A program made the translations under genes and the position numbers. Positions 22,740 through 33,951 of a stretch of DNA of 64,000 nt are shown piece after piece (positions within the stretch are counted from its first letter, which is position 1; every line of letters starts with the position of its first letter). The notes beneath the pieces are model-generated. The model did no database searches, was not told the DNA's origin, and worked only from the letters and a program-made list of their open reading frames with translations. The DNA comes from Tridacna crocea (Eukaryota > Mollusca > Bivalvia > Cardiida > Cardiidae): the NCBI GenBank assembly GCA_943736015.1, contig OX031065.1, positions 22,954,427 through 23,018,426 of the forward strand, written 5' to 3'.

Positions 22740-24005
22740 TGTTTTACATGGTGAGGAAATTATGGAACGTACAAAACCCCTAGGCTTTCTAGAAATGTGC
22801 TTGCGTCACTTGTCTAATGATATAATCCCATTAGTAGGATTTCCTCAGTGTTTTGGTTTTCTATCGGTCAATATTGCGGTCACATGATAATCACGTGAGT
22901 AATCAGAGCACTTCAAGTACTTAGTTGCCACAAAACCGTTTGCGGTTTAGGATTTCAAGTTTCTTTCTCTGGAAAAATACCATACTTGAAAAAATAAACA
23001 TCCTGCAGATGAAATACGTTTTGTCTTACAGAGATCTACTGTGAAAAATATGGAGGAAATATTTCCTCATATCGAAATGTTTCAACACGAGTTTACTCGT
23101 CTAAATTTTATATAGATTTCCCCTTCACTGTGAAAGCCATACTCTGCTTCATGTTACCCTAGGCACTGTACATAAGCAGATTGTAGACGAAGATCAGCCT
23201 GTACCTACTTACAGTCTGATCTTGGTTCCCACTTCTTGCTAACATGTCAACAATTCCATACAAATAGTACATTAGCATGTTTATAGAATGAAACATTTCA
23301 AACTTGCATTAATGCATAATAATTGGAAATTCTGCTGGATTCCAGTTGAATATGCAATTATCAGGGTTATAACTTCTAGAAAAAAAAAAAAATCTTTTTA
23401 GTATAAGCAATACCTCATGATTCACTAATATAAAGGATGCTTTTTCGACATGATTTCCCCCTCATGAATGTATTAAAAGTGTACAGGTGTTGGTGTGGGT
23501 ATGTATGTATGTTCACTGTAAATTGTCTTCACCAACTTTACATTACTCTGTCATATCCCCATGTATAATCTTTTATATTACTGGGTGAATAAAGAGATTT
23601 TTATTTTGATTTTGATTGATTGTTAAATCTAGTTCTAGCCTACCTTCAGTTTAAAGATGTCTGCTCCGGTGCTATTTTGTTACTGGACTCTACGATTTCA
23701 ATGCGAAGACCAGTGACAAAAATAGCATCGGAGCAGACACCTTCAAACTGAAGGTAGTACTAGCCTAGTCTACTTTTCCAAAGTTGTAAGAGATTAATCT
23801 ATTTTTTCTTCAATCTTGTTAAATAACTAATGAGTCTCCTTTTCCCAAATTCACTTGTGAAAGCTGGCCTTGTTCTACTCCTTTAGTTGAGGTCGCAAAA
23901 ATACATGTAGGATAAAGCAGAGACATAAAATAAGAGTGTTTTGTATTGTATGTCTCTGGATAAAGCAAGCTAGATCTCGATCACTTTAAAAATGAAAAAA
24001 TCTGC
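22740..24005. other. Rab upstream/intergenic stretch
   Basis: No gene recognised. Contains a diverged AGACTGCA-type fragment (23185-23225), (GTAT)n near 23500, and the inverted repeat listed separately at 23640-23757. Confidence 0.5.
23640..23757. repeat. Inverted repeat, 47-48-bp arms
   Basis: Left arm 23640-23686 begins CTACCTTCAGTTTAAAGATG; right arm 23757-23710 on the other strand begins CTACCTTCAGTTTGAAGGTG; about 90% alike, with a ~23-bp spacer. Confidence 0.75.
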
Positions 24006-24009
24006 TTTT

Positions 24010-24256
24010 CAGACCTTTTACCAAACAATCCGCGGTTTTCTACGACCTAGAGGAAGAAGCCTTCTGAAAACATTTTGGGAAAAGGAGAAAATGCTGGTAA
24101 CTGGCATTTTCTCCTATTTGCAAAACGTTTTCTAGATCTAGATCTACTCTTCTAAATTTAAATCAAGTTTCAAATTTTGAGTAATGTTTATTTTATCGTC
24201 TGAAAATGCTTTCAATTCGGACAAGTCCATTTTTATGTCGTTTGGTAAAGACTTAA
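24010..24256 (+). mobile_element. TTAA hairpin MITE, full length
   Basis: CCTTTTACCAAACAATCC start, GCTGGTAACTGGC centre, TCGTTTGGTAAAGACTTAA end. Confidence 0.75.
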
Positions 24257-24280
24257 GTCTTCAACAAGCTAATTTTACAC

Positions 24281-24490
24281 TCTAACCCGATTTTAAAAAA
24301 TTTGCAGACGATGTCCAAATTACATGCTGCTATTTGAAATCAAGAGTTTGTTTTTGATAGGGTAGAAAAAGGAAAAAAAAAAAAAAAAATGCAGGTCATC
24401 GGCATTTTCTTCTTTTTTCCACAATGTTTGCAAAAGGTTTCTTCCCAAGGGTCGTTATCTAAAACTCGGGATTGTGTGATATAGGGTTAA
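24281..24490 (-). mobile_element. TTAA hairpin MITE, degenerate
   Basis: TTTGCAGACGATG, an A17-19 run where the arm should be, core GCAGGTCATCGGC, end GGATTGTGTGATATAGGGTTAA. Confidence 0.6.
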
Positions 24491-25654
24491 CTCTTCAGCA
24501 GCTTCATAGCTCTATAATACCACTTGGACACAACCATCTTGAATGAAAGCATTCATTCGAGGCGCCATTCTGTGGCTTAATTGATTAAATCAAAACTGTA
24601 TTTGACAGGACAGATTACATTTTCTCCAACAAAGTTAAATTTAATAAAGTTTAGTTGTTCAGACGCTTAAAATGGCATCAGGAGCACTCGTACCCTGGAG
24701 CACTCGGTACCCCAATCTCAAGGGTACGGCTAAAATTGGGAGTAATTTTATGGTCAAAGGGAGAAAACTCGTATCTACTGACCTCACTTTTTCATGGCAG
24801 AGTTGTCTCCCTTACATTTGTAGACCGCATAAAACCGAAGACGAATAAACATCGTTGCAGCTTGTGAAGACGATCTGTATCGAAAAAAAAAAAATGTTTG
24901 TAGAGCTGTCAGTATTTCCAGTATAGTTTTTAAAAGACAGGCTTGCATATGCTGCTACTTTTGAAAATGTCATGACAGAAGACAAAAGAAAGAAAAACTA
25001 ATTGTAGACGTGGTTACTATATGTATGTTGTAAACAGGTGGTAGTCTCCCTTGTATTTGGTCACATTTGTAAACAAGGCGACCGCTGAAATTTAAACTTG
25101 GAATTCGGTTATCAAAGTAAGAGCTCACGCAGAATCTATTGTTTTTTTTTTTCAATTAAATTTAACAACTGATGAATGTATACGATAAATAGGTTTTGTT
25201 AAGTTACAATATTTAAACTTATGAACCAACGGCAACGACGTGTTTTCGGAACTAAAATGGTCAGGCGATTTATTTTATTTTTTCATTTTTCGATGGTTGT
25301 ACGGTTTTAAAGAAATTGAATACGGCCATTTAATATTGTTAGAAGTATACAGCGTAATATAATTCCTCATAGTTTTAAATTCATGAGGTCATGCAAACTG
25401 TTTATCATCTTAAAAACATCAAATAAAACATGTTTAACATGCGAACTATTTTTCGTCCGCTACCAAAAAACCCCGGGAATTTCTAGCAGGGGAATCTGAC
25501 AAGGCCGTGAAATCTGATCTTTTAAAAATTTTGATCATGAAAATGTTTAAAATGTTTCTAAAAACTCTGTGTTGATACATATCGAATGATTTCTTTTGTA
25601 CATGTGCAAAAAAATCGAACCTTTTCCACAAGCCCTTTGATTTTGAATTAATAG

Positions 25655-26650
25655 CAAATTTTCCGAAACTCCTTACCATTTTATATTAAAAGATGGGAGA
25701 GAGTTTCTACTTATTTGCTTTTCAGTGTCTGAAAAACTTGAACTTTATCTACAGTTTTATGGTCACTGAGGAAAGAAAGCTGTTGCAAACATTGCGGAAA
25801 AAGTAATTCTTTTCTGTTCTCGAAACTCTTTAGCATGTAAGCTTCATTTTTTTTTTTTTGGTAAGATGGTAATGAGTTTCTACCTACATAGATCTAGATC
25901 TATATGTTCAAGAAACAGAAATTTTATCCAACAGTGATTTGTGTGTGTGTGCATGTAAGATGGTAAAGAGTATCTACTTCTTCTTATACTTTCACACAGA
26001 GGAAGTGTGGTAAAAGGATTTTTTTCAAAACTCTTAACCATTTTAGTGAAAATATTTTGCTAAAATGGTTGGGAGTTTCAACTCATTTGCCTTTTTTATA
26101 TCTTGAAACTACAATATAATGTAACAGCATGCATTGCTAAGTACTATAGACACTGAGGAAAAAAAAAACCTTTCAAACAATAGGGTAAAACAGTACCAAA
26201 AAAATTGAATTTCAAAACTCTTTGTATTGCTTAGTACTATAGACACTGAGAAAAAAAAATCTTTCAAACAATAGGGTAAAACAGTACCAAAACTCTTTAC
26301 CATTTTAGTGAAAATATTTTGGTATAATGGTTGGGAGTTTCTGCTCATTTACTTTTTTATATCTTGAAACTGCAATTTAATGCATCAACATGCATTGTTT
26401 AGTACTATAGACACTGAGGAAGAAAGATTTTTTCAAACAATGGGGTAAAACAGTGCCAAAAAAAAATTAGATTTCAAAACTCTACCATTTTAGTGAAAAT
26501 ATTTTTTTAAAATGGTTTGGAGTTTCTACTCTTTTGATTTTTTGTCTTAAAACTGGAATATAATGTAACAACATGCATTGGTAAGTTCTACGACACTGAG
26601 GAAAAAAGTTCTTTTGGACACTGAGGAAGAAAAGTTTTGCAAACATTGCT
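25655..26650 (+). repeat. Degenerate tandem array related to one half of the hairpin MITE
   Basis: Units carry AACTCTTTACCATTTTAG, GGTTGGGAGTTTCT, CACTGAGGAA(G)AAA and CAAACA(A/T)TG(G)GG blocks; CACTGAGGAA recurs near 25761, 26151, 26241, 26411, 26596 and 26620. The blocks match the MITE's left half (CTTTACCA, CCCTGAGGAAGAA, GAAAACATTGTGGG), but no unit has the palindrome. Confidence 0.55.
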
Positions 26651-27417
26651 AAAGGTGGCCCTTCAGATTTTGGGACGAAAATTTTACAAAAAAAAACCAA
26701 AAAAATCATCCTTTTACTCCCAAAGCCTTATAATTTCATTCATTAAACCCCAGTAGTCGAAAACCATCTGACAACTGGATAAATTAGAGATTTACTACAG
26801 CCAATGTCGACACTGAAGAGAAACAAGGTCTATTTTCACATGAGCAACTTGCTCATTTACATACCGGAAATATACAGACGAAGCTTCAAACATAGCATCC
26901 AAAGTTCTAGACATTATAGAAAATAATTACATGTTTATGTTATGGAATTTAATAGTCATTAGTCACGTGCAAGTCACTCAACATTCCCACAATGCTTTTT
27001 CGATTTTGGCGGGAAATCTAAAAATAGCTTAAGAGGCTAAGTAGCCTTTTAACTCATTACCAAACGACAATGTTTTAGTCTTGTCCATATCGACAGCATT
27101 TGCACACGACAAAATGAAAGTGACTGGAAATTTGAAATTAGTTTTGTGAAGGGTATAAAACAGTGTGGGAAAAGGAGAAAATGCCTGTTACCAGCATTTT
27201 CTCCTTTTCCCACAATGTTTTCAAAAGGTTTCTTTCCAGGGGCGTCAAAAGTAGGGATTGTGTGGTAATGGGTTAAGGGAATACCACCAAAAAAATTTTT
27301 TAAGTAATTTTATGATTCTTAATTAATTATGATCTGTATTGTTTTTTCATATAAATTTCATTGACATATATATTTTTTATTTTGGTGTGATGTGAAAATT
27401 CTAAATACCCAGCTTTA
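26651..27417 (+). mobile_element. AAAGGTGG-TIR element, copy 1, interrupted by a MITE
   Basis: Starts AAAGGTGGCCCTTCAGATTT and ends AAATACCCAGCTTT; ~543 bp without the MITE inserted at 27053-27272. It shares its last bases with copy 2, so the two are in direct tandem. Confidence 0.8.
27049..27276 (-). mobile_element. TTAA hairpin MITE with proven TTAA target duplication
   Basis: Occupied site reads CCTTTTAA then the element, then TTAAGGGAAT. The empty site in the neighbouring element (27814-27821) reads CCTTTTAAGGGAAT. So a 220-bp insert (27053-27272) duplicated exactly TTAA. Ends CTCATTACCAAACG and GTGTGGTAATGGG. Confidence 0.95.
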
Positions 27418-27962
27418 AAGGTGGCCCTTCAGATTTGGAACAAAAATTTTACAAAAATACAAAAAAATCATCCTTATACTCCAGAAGTCTTATAATTTTC
27501 ATTCATTAAACCCCAGTAGTCAAAAACCATCCAACAACTAGATAAATTAGAGATTTACTACAGCCCAGGTTGACACTGAAGGGAAACAAGGTCTATTGTT
27601 ACATGAGCAACTCGCTTATTTACATACCCGAAATATACGGACGAAGCTTCAAACATAGCATTGGAAGTTCTAGACATTATGGAAAATGATTACATGTCTA
27701 CTATGTTATGGAATTTAATAGTCATTAGTTACCTGCAAAGCACTTAACATTCCCACAATGCTTTTTTTTACTTTGGCAGGAAATCTAAAAATAGCTTAAG
27801 AGGCTACGTAGCCTTTTAAGGGAATACCACCCCAAAATTTTTTTTTGTAAATTTATGATTCTTAATTACTGATGATTTGTATTGTTTTTTATATAAATGT
27901 CAGTGACGTATACAATGTTTAATTTGGTGTGATTTGAAAACTCTAAATACCCACCTTCAAAA
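27415..27962 (+). mobile_element. AAAGGTGG-TIR element, copy 2
   Basis: Same order of blocks as copy 1: CCCTTCAGATTTGG, CATTCATTAAACCCCAGTAG, GAGCAACTCGC, GGAATTTAATAGTCATTAG, AGGCTACGTAGCC, ending AAATACCCACCTT. ~547 bp, no ORF. Confidence 0.8.
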
Positions 27963-27999
27963 ATGCACAGATTTTTTTTTTGAGATACTCTTTACCATG

Positions 28000-29190
28000 G
28001 TTCTAAGTGTGTGTGTGTGGTTTTTTTTAACATGGTGTGTGGTATACTTTAAGCCAAATTATCTTTCCACTTAATGCACAAATGCAGCCATGTATGTATA
28101 GTCCAAATGGCTTCAGTTTATCATAGCCATCTATATGCCAGATATAATCAGGCGCAGGTGTGCTGTTGGTCCATATGATGAATCATCTGTATATTCCGTG
28201 TTCTACGCCAGCCAAATATAGTAAATAAAGTAAATATTAGCCATGCTCTATGAAAAGGTCGTTTAATACATTTACAAAAAGTATCGACTCGTTTCAGCCT
28301 GCGCAGTCCGTGCAAGCTGATATGGACCGAAATTTTTCACTTTCTTTAAATTTTCTGCATATCAAAGGACCATTCTCATTCTACATCAGGTTAACTCTTT
28401 TGAATAATCAAGTTACTTTATCTAGCACAAATAAGGGCAAAGGGATGTGACCTCCAACACTTTCATAGTTTAAACATATTTGAGCCGCTCTCTGACAAAA
28501 GGGAACTTAATTCATCACTGTGATGCTTCATACCAACCAAGACATTGCATTATTATGGTTCCATGGAAATCCAATTTGCCAAGCAGCTGACTGAATCATA
28601 AGGTAAAATTACCCCTTGACATGCAGAAAATGTAAGAATAGCGAAAAGTTTTGGCCAATGTCAGCCTGCATTGCACCTTAAGAGGATCCATTCATGTTTT
28701 CTCAAAGAAAGAAAGCATACAGTGATCCCGGGTAAACAGTTCGTTTGAATTAAATGTTGGGTTTGTTTATGGAAACAAATACATCATCTGTGCTCAGTGA
28801 AAAAGGGGGCTTAATGCATTTTTAGTGATCCATGATACCAAGCCGGAAGACATCACCTTATTGTGGATCTATAGCATTCATTATGTAAAACAACAGAGTC
28901 TTGATGCAGAATGGTCCTTTGACATGCAGAAGATTTAAAAGATAGCAAAAAGTTTTGGCAAATGTGCGCAGGCTGATACGAATCGATAATTTTCGTTTGT
29001 GGATAAAGCCCTTTTTTCACAGAGCATGGCTCATATTTACTTTCAGCTTGGCAGGCCTAGAATGTTAGAGAACATCCAGACAGTTTGTCAGACGGACGTA
29101 CAGTGCACCTGGCCCTAAGTTTAATTCAATGGATGACTTGGATTAATAAAATTCTGAGTTAGGTGGAAGGCTATTGAAAACATTCTTTTT
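28000..29190. other. Intergenic stretch with dispersed repeat pieces
   Basis: (GT)n near 28010. Blocks such as TATTAGCCATGCTCTATG, AAAGGGGGCTTAATGCATTT and CACAGAGCATGGCTCATATT look like ends of a further dispersed element. No gene seen. Confidence 0.4.
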
Positions 29191-29203
29191 TTTTTCTAAG
29201 ACC

Positions 29204-29431
29204 TTAACCCTTTACCAAACAATCCCTGTTTTTTTTCGACCCTAACATAGAAGCCTTTTGAAAACATTGTTTTAAAAGGAGGATATGCTGGTAACCAGCA
29301 TTTTCTCCTTTTCCTACAATGTTTTCTACCCTGCTGGACACAAATTTCAATTTCTAAGTTACCTTTGTTCGGTCCTCTGCAAGTGTTTTTAAGTTGGAGG
29401 TCCCAAATTTTGTTGTTTAGTAAAGAGTTTT
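29204..29431 (+). mobile_element. TTAA hairpin MITE, full length
   Basis: TTAACCCTTTACCAAACAAT start, GCTGGTAACCAGC centre with an imperfect outer arm, TGTTGTTTAGTAAAGAGTT end. A half copy follows to ~29530. Confidence 0.8.
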
Positions 29432-29569
29432 AGGGAAGAAGATTTTCTAACATTGTTGAGAAAGGAGAATATGCTTGTAGCCAAAGATTTTCTCCTTTCA
29501 AAACAATTTTCTTTATTCTTTTAAGGACAGGTTGTATCGTCTGAGTTATTTCGAAGAAGAGGGTATGTA

Positions 29570-29612
29570 ATCTTTGCATTTTCCGTCTGTCTGTCTGTCT
29601 GACCGACTTTTA
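29570..29612. repeat. (GTCT)n microsatellite
   Basis: CCGTCTGTCTGTCTGTCTGA inside a repeat piece of the kind also seen near 31290, 43800 and 60130. Confidence 0.6.
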
Positions 29613-29983
29613 TTTTGTCAGTCCCTGTAGCAAGAAATCTTCTGAAACCTTTCATGAAAATTGATGAAACCTCGTACATGTTGCTCATGATAATCTGCAG
29701 CTACAGTTTTTTGTTTGTTTGGCTTGACGCCAAGTCATGGAAAAAGGAGGCTTAGTGTTACTATTTCTATTATGGACTAACATCTCTTTAAAAACTGCAT
29801 GGTCAAGATTTCATGAACCTTAATAATTATTTATCATAAGCCACAGGCAATAATTTTTTGTTCTATTTAAGGAAATGCCATGTCATAGAGAAAGGGGGCT
29901 TAATGTATAATTTTGTTCTTGACAAATAACAAAAAAGCAATGTGTACATGCAAAACATAATACCACAGGAATTTGACATTCTA

Positions 29984-30086
29984 TAACCAAAATAAATGAT
30001 AAAATATGAAAAAAAATCTCCCCTATATAGTGTTTATATTATATAGGGGAGATTTTTTTTTCATATTTTATCATTTATTTTGGTTA
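29984..30086. repeat. Near-perfect inverted repeat, ~46-bp arms
   Basis: Left arm 29984-30029 (TAACCAAAATAAATGATAAA ...), right arm 30040-30086, loop 10 bp. Only difference seen is one base in an A8/T9 run. The middle reads ATCTCCCCTATATA / TATATAGGGGAGAT. Confidence 0.9.
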
Positions 30087-30089
30087 GCC

Positions 30090-31250
30090 ATGCAGGACAC
30101 CCTCTTTGTAAAGGGAACTCTGGTCTATGGCAGATCACTGTGACATTGATATGAATGATAACGGTCACTAGTAGATTTAGTCTTTAACCTTGACAGGGTT
30201 GGGTTGCAGTCTGTGGAGAAAACACTCTGGTCGAACTAAAAGGGTAAAGCGGTTAAAGTATTTTTTACTATGTACCGAAATTCGGAGGCTCCGGTATCAC
30301 CATATATACACCGGTACATTTCAGTGGCCGGAACTACTTTCACTGGAACCTCACTGCCATTTACAGTTAAAACTGTAGAACCATTTTAGTTCAAGCTAAT
30401 AAATATCGTTAATATGGGCTGAATTGACAAATTTCTGACATGTCTTTGATCATTGACCGTAAGGAACAGGAGGACAGATAGTGAAAGCATACAAGAATCT
30501 TCCAAGCTAATAAATGGAGATGAAAGCTATGCCTTTTCTCGATTTCATTAATGTTGATCCCAGTTTAGATCCTCCCCTTTTTAGTCAAATAGTGGAAGAA
30601 GGTTGTAAGAGAGAAGGTCACTCTCTATTAATTTGAAAGTTTTAAAATCCCTGAGACAATAAATTGATGTAATTAAAATAACGCAACAGCATCCTGCCTT
30701 TTACTGAAAAAAAAAAAACATTAGGGAAACCATCAGCATAGACTTAACTCGGGTGTACAGGTTTATAAATGGACGTGCAGGTTGATCTTGAATCTACACG
30801 GTCCAGCGCAATTTTTCAAAAGAAACCTCCAGTGAAATAGCAAAGGTTATGTTTCAAAATCAGCTTGAAGACTCATTTACTTTTTTATCAGAACAACTGT
30901 TAACAGAAAATCCGGGTTTTTCGATAGACCGTATGTAAAATAAATCATCCCTGCACCGGTTCTTACAGTTTCGGTGTGACTGTTTGTACTAGATCTAGTT
31001 GAAAAAAAAAATACTATTCCGAAGGGGAAGGTGGGTAGCAACAAGGGAGAGTACTCTTTATAACTACTAAATACCAGATTGTTCGAGTTTTCTCCCTTTG
31101 ACCATAAAAATCACAGTGGAAGATGGTGATCGTACCCGCGACATGACCATAAAAATCACAAAGGAATCTGATGGTGAACATACCAAAGACAGCTAGACCC
31201 GAGACTGATCCACAGCGATCTTAAGGAGCTTTCTCTCGTTTTTAACTCCA
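30090..31250. other. Intergenic, nothing recognised
   Basis: No ORF, RNA gene or repeat family that I can support. Short palindromic words (e.g. GACCATAAAAATCACA twice near 31100) only. Confidence 0.4.
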
Positions 31251-31254
31251 CTGT

Positions 31255-31860
31255 CTATGTCATGGCAGAGATTCCGCCATTCATCCGCCTGTCTGTCTGT
31301 CTGCATGTCTACATGTGTCCATCTGTTTTTTCTTTTTCTTGTTTACATGATAAAACATGATAAAATCTGTATTTCTCATCAGATTTTGTGAAACTTACAC
31401 AGTTTTTTTTATCACATCAATAGCTTGAAATCTATCGATTTTGACAAAATTCCAACATATAGTATGGGAAAAGTAGCCATTTCAAGTTTGAAATTTCCAT
31501 CTCTTGTTTATGCCATAAAGTCTACAATTGTGGTCAGATTTCAGTGAAATTTACCCAATTTCTTTATCTTATCAATAGCTTCAGCCCTATTGATTTTGAA
31601 AGAAATCCAACCAACTGTTAACAATATGGGGAAAGTAGCCATTTCAAGTTGAAAATTTCCATTTCTTGTTAATGCAATAATGTATGCATTTCTTATCAGA
31701 TTTTTGTAAAACTTGAACAACTTATTAATCTCAAAAATAGCTTGAAATCTATTGGATTTGAAAAAAATTCAACAAACAGTCCTGGAAAAGTAGCCTTCTG
31801 TTGATGAAAATTTCCATTTCTTTGGTTTATGCGATGAAGTCAGCTTTTTAAAAAAACATA
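31255..31860. repeat. Three-unit tandem repeat, ~155-bp period
   Basis: Units marked by AAATTTCCAT(C/T)TCTTG..TTATGC near 31490, 31652 and 31806, and by AGTAGCCATTTCAAG. A (GTCT)n-bearing head precedes them at 31270-31320, the same head-plus-tandem design as other repeat elements here. Confidence 0.6.
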
Positions 31861-32862
31861 TCTTCGAATAATTCAATGAATCCAGATTATGAAGATCTAC
31901 CTGATAATTTCATCTTTCTAAAATTTACCTGCTTATTTACCTTAATTACTTCCTTTAATTAAATCCATCAAATACCCGTTTACAGAACTGATATTTTACT
32001 ACATATACCTACAATGCTTGATTATTCTATAAGTTACTAGTTGCACAAAAGATAAAATGAAAATCATCAGTTCACCAAAATCTGAATGATAGGCCTATAT
32101 ATACATGTATAAGTCTATACCCAAAAATATCTGTAGGGTATGAGTTGTCTGGAGAATACATACCCATAGTACAAGTTCTCCAAAGATTGAACTCGTATCC
32201 TTCGGATTGGGGTACAAGTTCTCCGGAGTACTTCAGAGTTCTCCAGGGTATAAGTTCTCTTGCAACCCTTAAAATCAATTGGTATATGTCGATGTCTGCT
32301 CATGTCATATTCTTGGAAGATTCAACCTGTCTTATATGATGCATCACTCTCCCGGATATCGGGGAGACTGTAGTAAAACACACTATAAAGTAGAAATAGA
32401 GAAAATGGCTTTTATCAATACGTTTGAGGAAAAATCAAGCCTGTTTTAGCTCCAGATCAGCTCCAGACTGCTGATCATAGCTGAGTGAATCGCACTAGGT
32501 GGGGTTTTATTGAGTAAACGTTTATATTAGTTTGAAATTCAGAGTAACGGTTGTTGCATAGAAATGTGGTCCGGTTCTGTACCCTAAGGATGCCCAAATT
32601 ATATAATTGGTATTTGTAGAATGCCATCTAGCAGGTAATAATGATTGGTACGTAGTTCTGCGTGAAAGAGCACCCTAAAAGTTACGTGTGATGCGGTCAG
32701 TATTGTTTTGACAAGTCAAATAGGCGAAATCATTTGAAGAAGTCTGATCTGAGCTGTCATTATTGAAACATCGACTAGGTTTTTTGGTCACGTCAAGTCT
32801 TGGGGTTGTCAAATTTGCATTGCAATAGCCCAAATGGGCAAATGCCCGTATTGTGAACAATT
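31860..32862. other. Intergenic stretch
   Basis: Contains repeated TACAAGTTCTCC / AGTTCTC(C/T) words at 32165-32265 and otherwise nothing recognised. Confidence 0.4.
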
Positions 32863-33386
32863 TTAAAGGTGGGTATTTAGATTTTTCACATTACACCAAA
32901 TTGAAAAAATATACATCACTGGAATTTATATGAAAAAACAGTACAAATCATCAGTAATTAAGAACCATAAAATTACCAAAAAAATTATTTTGATGGTATT
33001 CCCGTTAAAGGCTACGTAGTCTATTTTTTTATTTCACACCAAAAAGAAAAAAAGGCATTGTGGAAATGTTAAGTGATGGTATGTGGCTAAATTCCTTTAC
33101 ATAACAAACATGTAATTTTTTTCCATAATGTCTTCTTCGGGCGCTATTTTTGAAGCTTCGTCTGTGAATTTCCGGTTTGTAAATGAGGGAGTTGCTCATG
33201 TAAAAATAGATAGTGTTTCCCGTTGGTGTCCACCTGGACTGTAGTGAATCTCTAATTTCTCTTGTTGTCGGATGGTTTTTGACTACTGGGGTTTTATGAA
33301 AGAAAATTATAGGGCTTTGGGAGTATAAGGATGATCTTTTGTACTTTTGTAAAGTTTTCGTCCCAGAATCTGAAGGGCCACCTTTA
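32863..33386 (-). mobile_element. AAAGGTGG-TIR element, copy 3
   Basis: 524 bp, reversed. Starts TTAAAGGTGGGTATTTAG, ends GAAGGGCCACCTTTAA; intact block order. Confidence 0.8.
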
Positions 33387-33389
33387 ATT

Positions 33390-33480
33390 TAGTTTTAATT
33401 TAATTTAGTTTTTGATTTTAGTTTTTAGTTTTAATTCAATTTTAGTGTGTTATTGATCTCCCTTTCATGAACCCTTTACT
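33390..33480. repeat. TTTTAGTTTTAATTTA low-complexity run
   Basis: Imperfect repetition of TTTAGTTTTAATTTAATT. Confidence 0.6.
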
Positions 33481-33522
33481 AAATTGACTGTTTAATTTTG
33501 AATTCGTTACCCTCGTGCTTTC

Positions 33523-33751
33523 TTAACTTTTTACCACACAAGAAAATTTTAGATCTGTCCAAATTGAAAGCAATTGCACACAACAAAATTAATGTGACTT
33601 AAAAATTAAAAATTGGTTTTGGAAGGGTAGAAAACGTTGTGGGAAAAGGAGAAAATGCTGGTAACCAGCATTTTCTCCTTTTCCCACAATGTTTTCTGAA
33701 GGCTTTTTTCTCAGGGTCGTCAAAATTAGGGATTGTGTGGTAAAGGGTTAA
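33523..33751 (-). mobile_element. TTAA hairpin MITE, full length
   Basis: TTAACTTTTTACCACACAAG start, GCTGGTAACCAGC core with long perfect arms, GTGTGGTAAAGGGTTAA end. Confidence 0.85.
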
Positions 33752-33882
33752 CACGTCTTCCGCAATATTTGAGGCACTAGAATGACCCGCAGAATAAACA
33801 TTTCTTTGTGCATTTATCACTAGATTTCGTGCCCACTGTAATTTGCAGTTAACATACAATGCCTTGTATCTTTATCAGACGT

Positions 33883-33951
33883 ATGACAGTTATTGGAAGA
33901 GCACGTGGAAGATCATCACATATTGACAATTTATTTATCAATTCGAGAAAG
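33883..33951 (+). CDS. PUS3-like tentative exon 1
   Basis: ATG plus 22 codons (MTVIGRARGRSS..., ending NSRK) up to a perfect AAG|GTGAGT donor in phase 0, matching the phase of the next exon. No homology supports it. Translation could instead start at the ATG at 36753. Confidence 0.4.
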
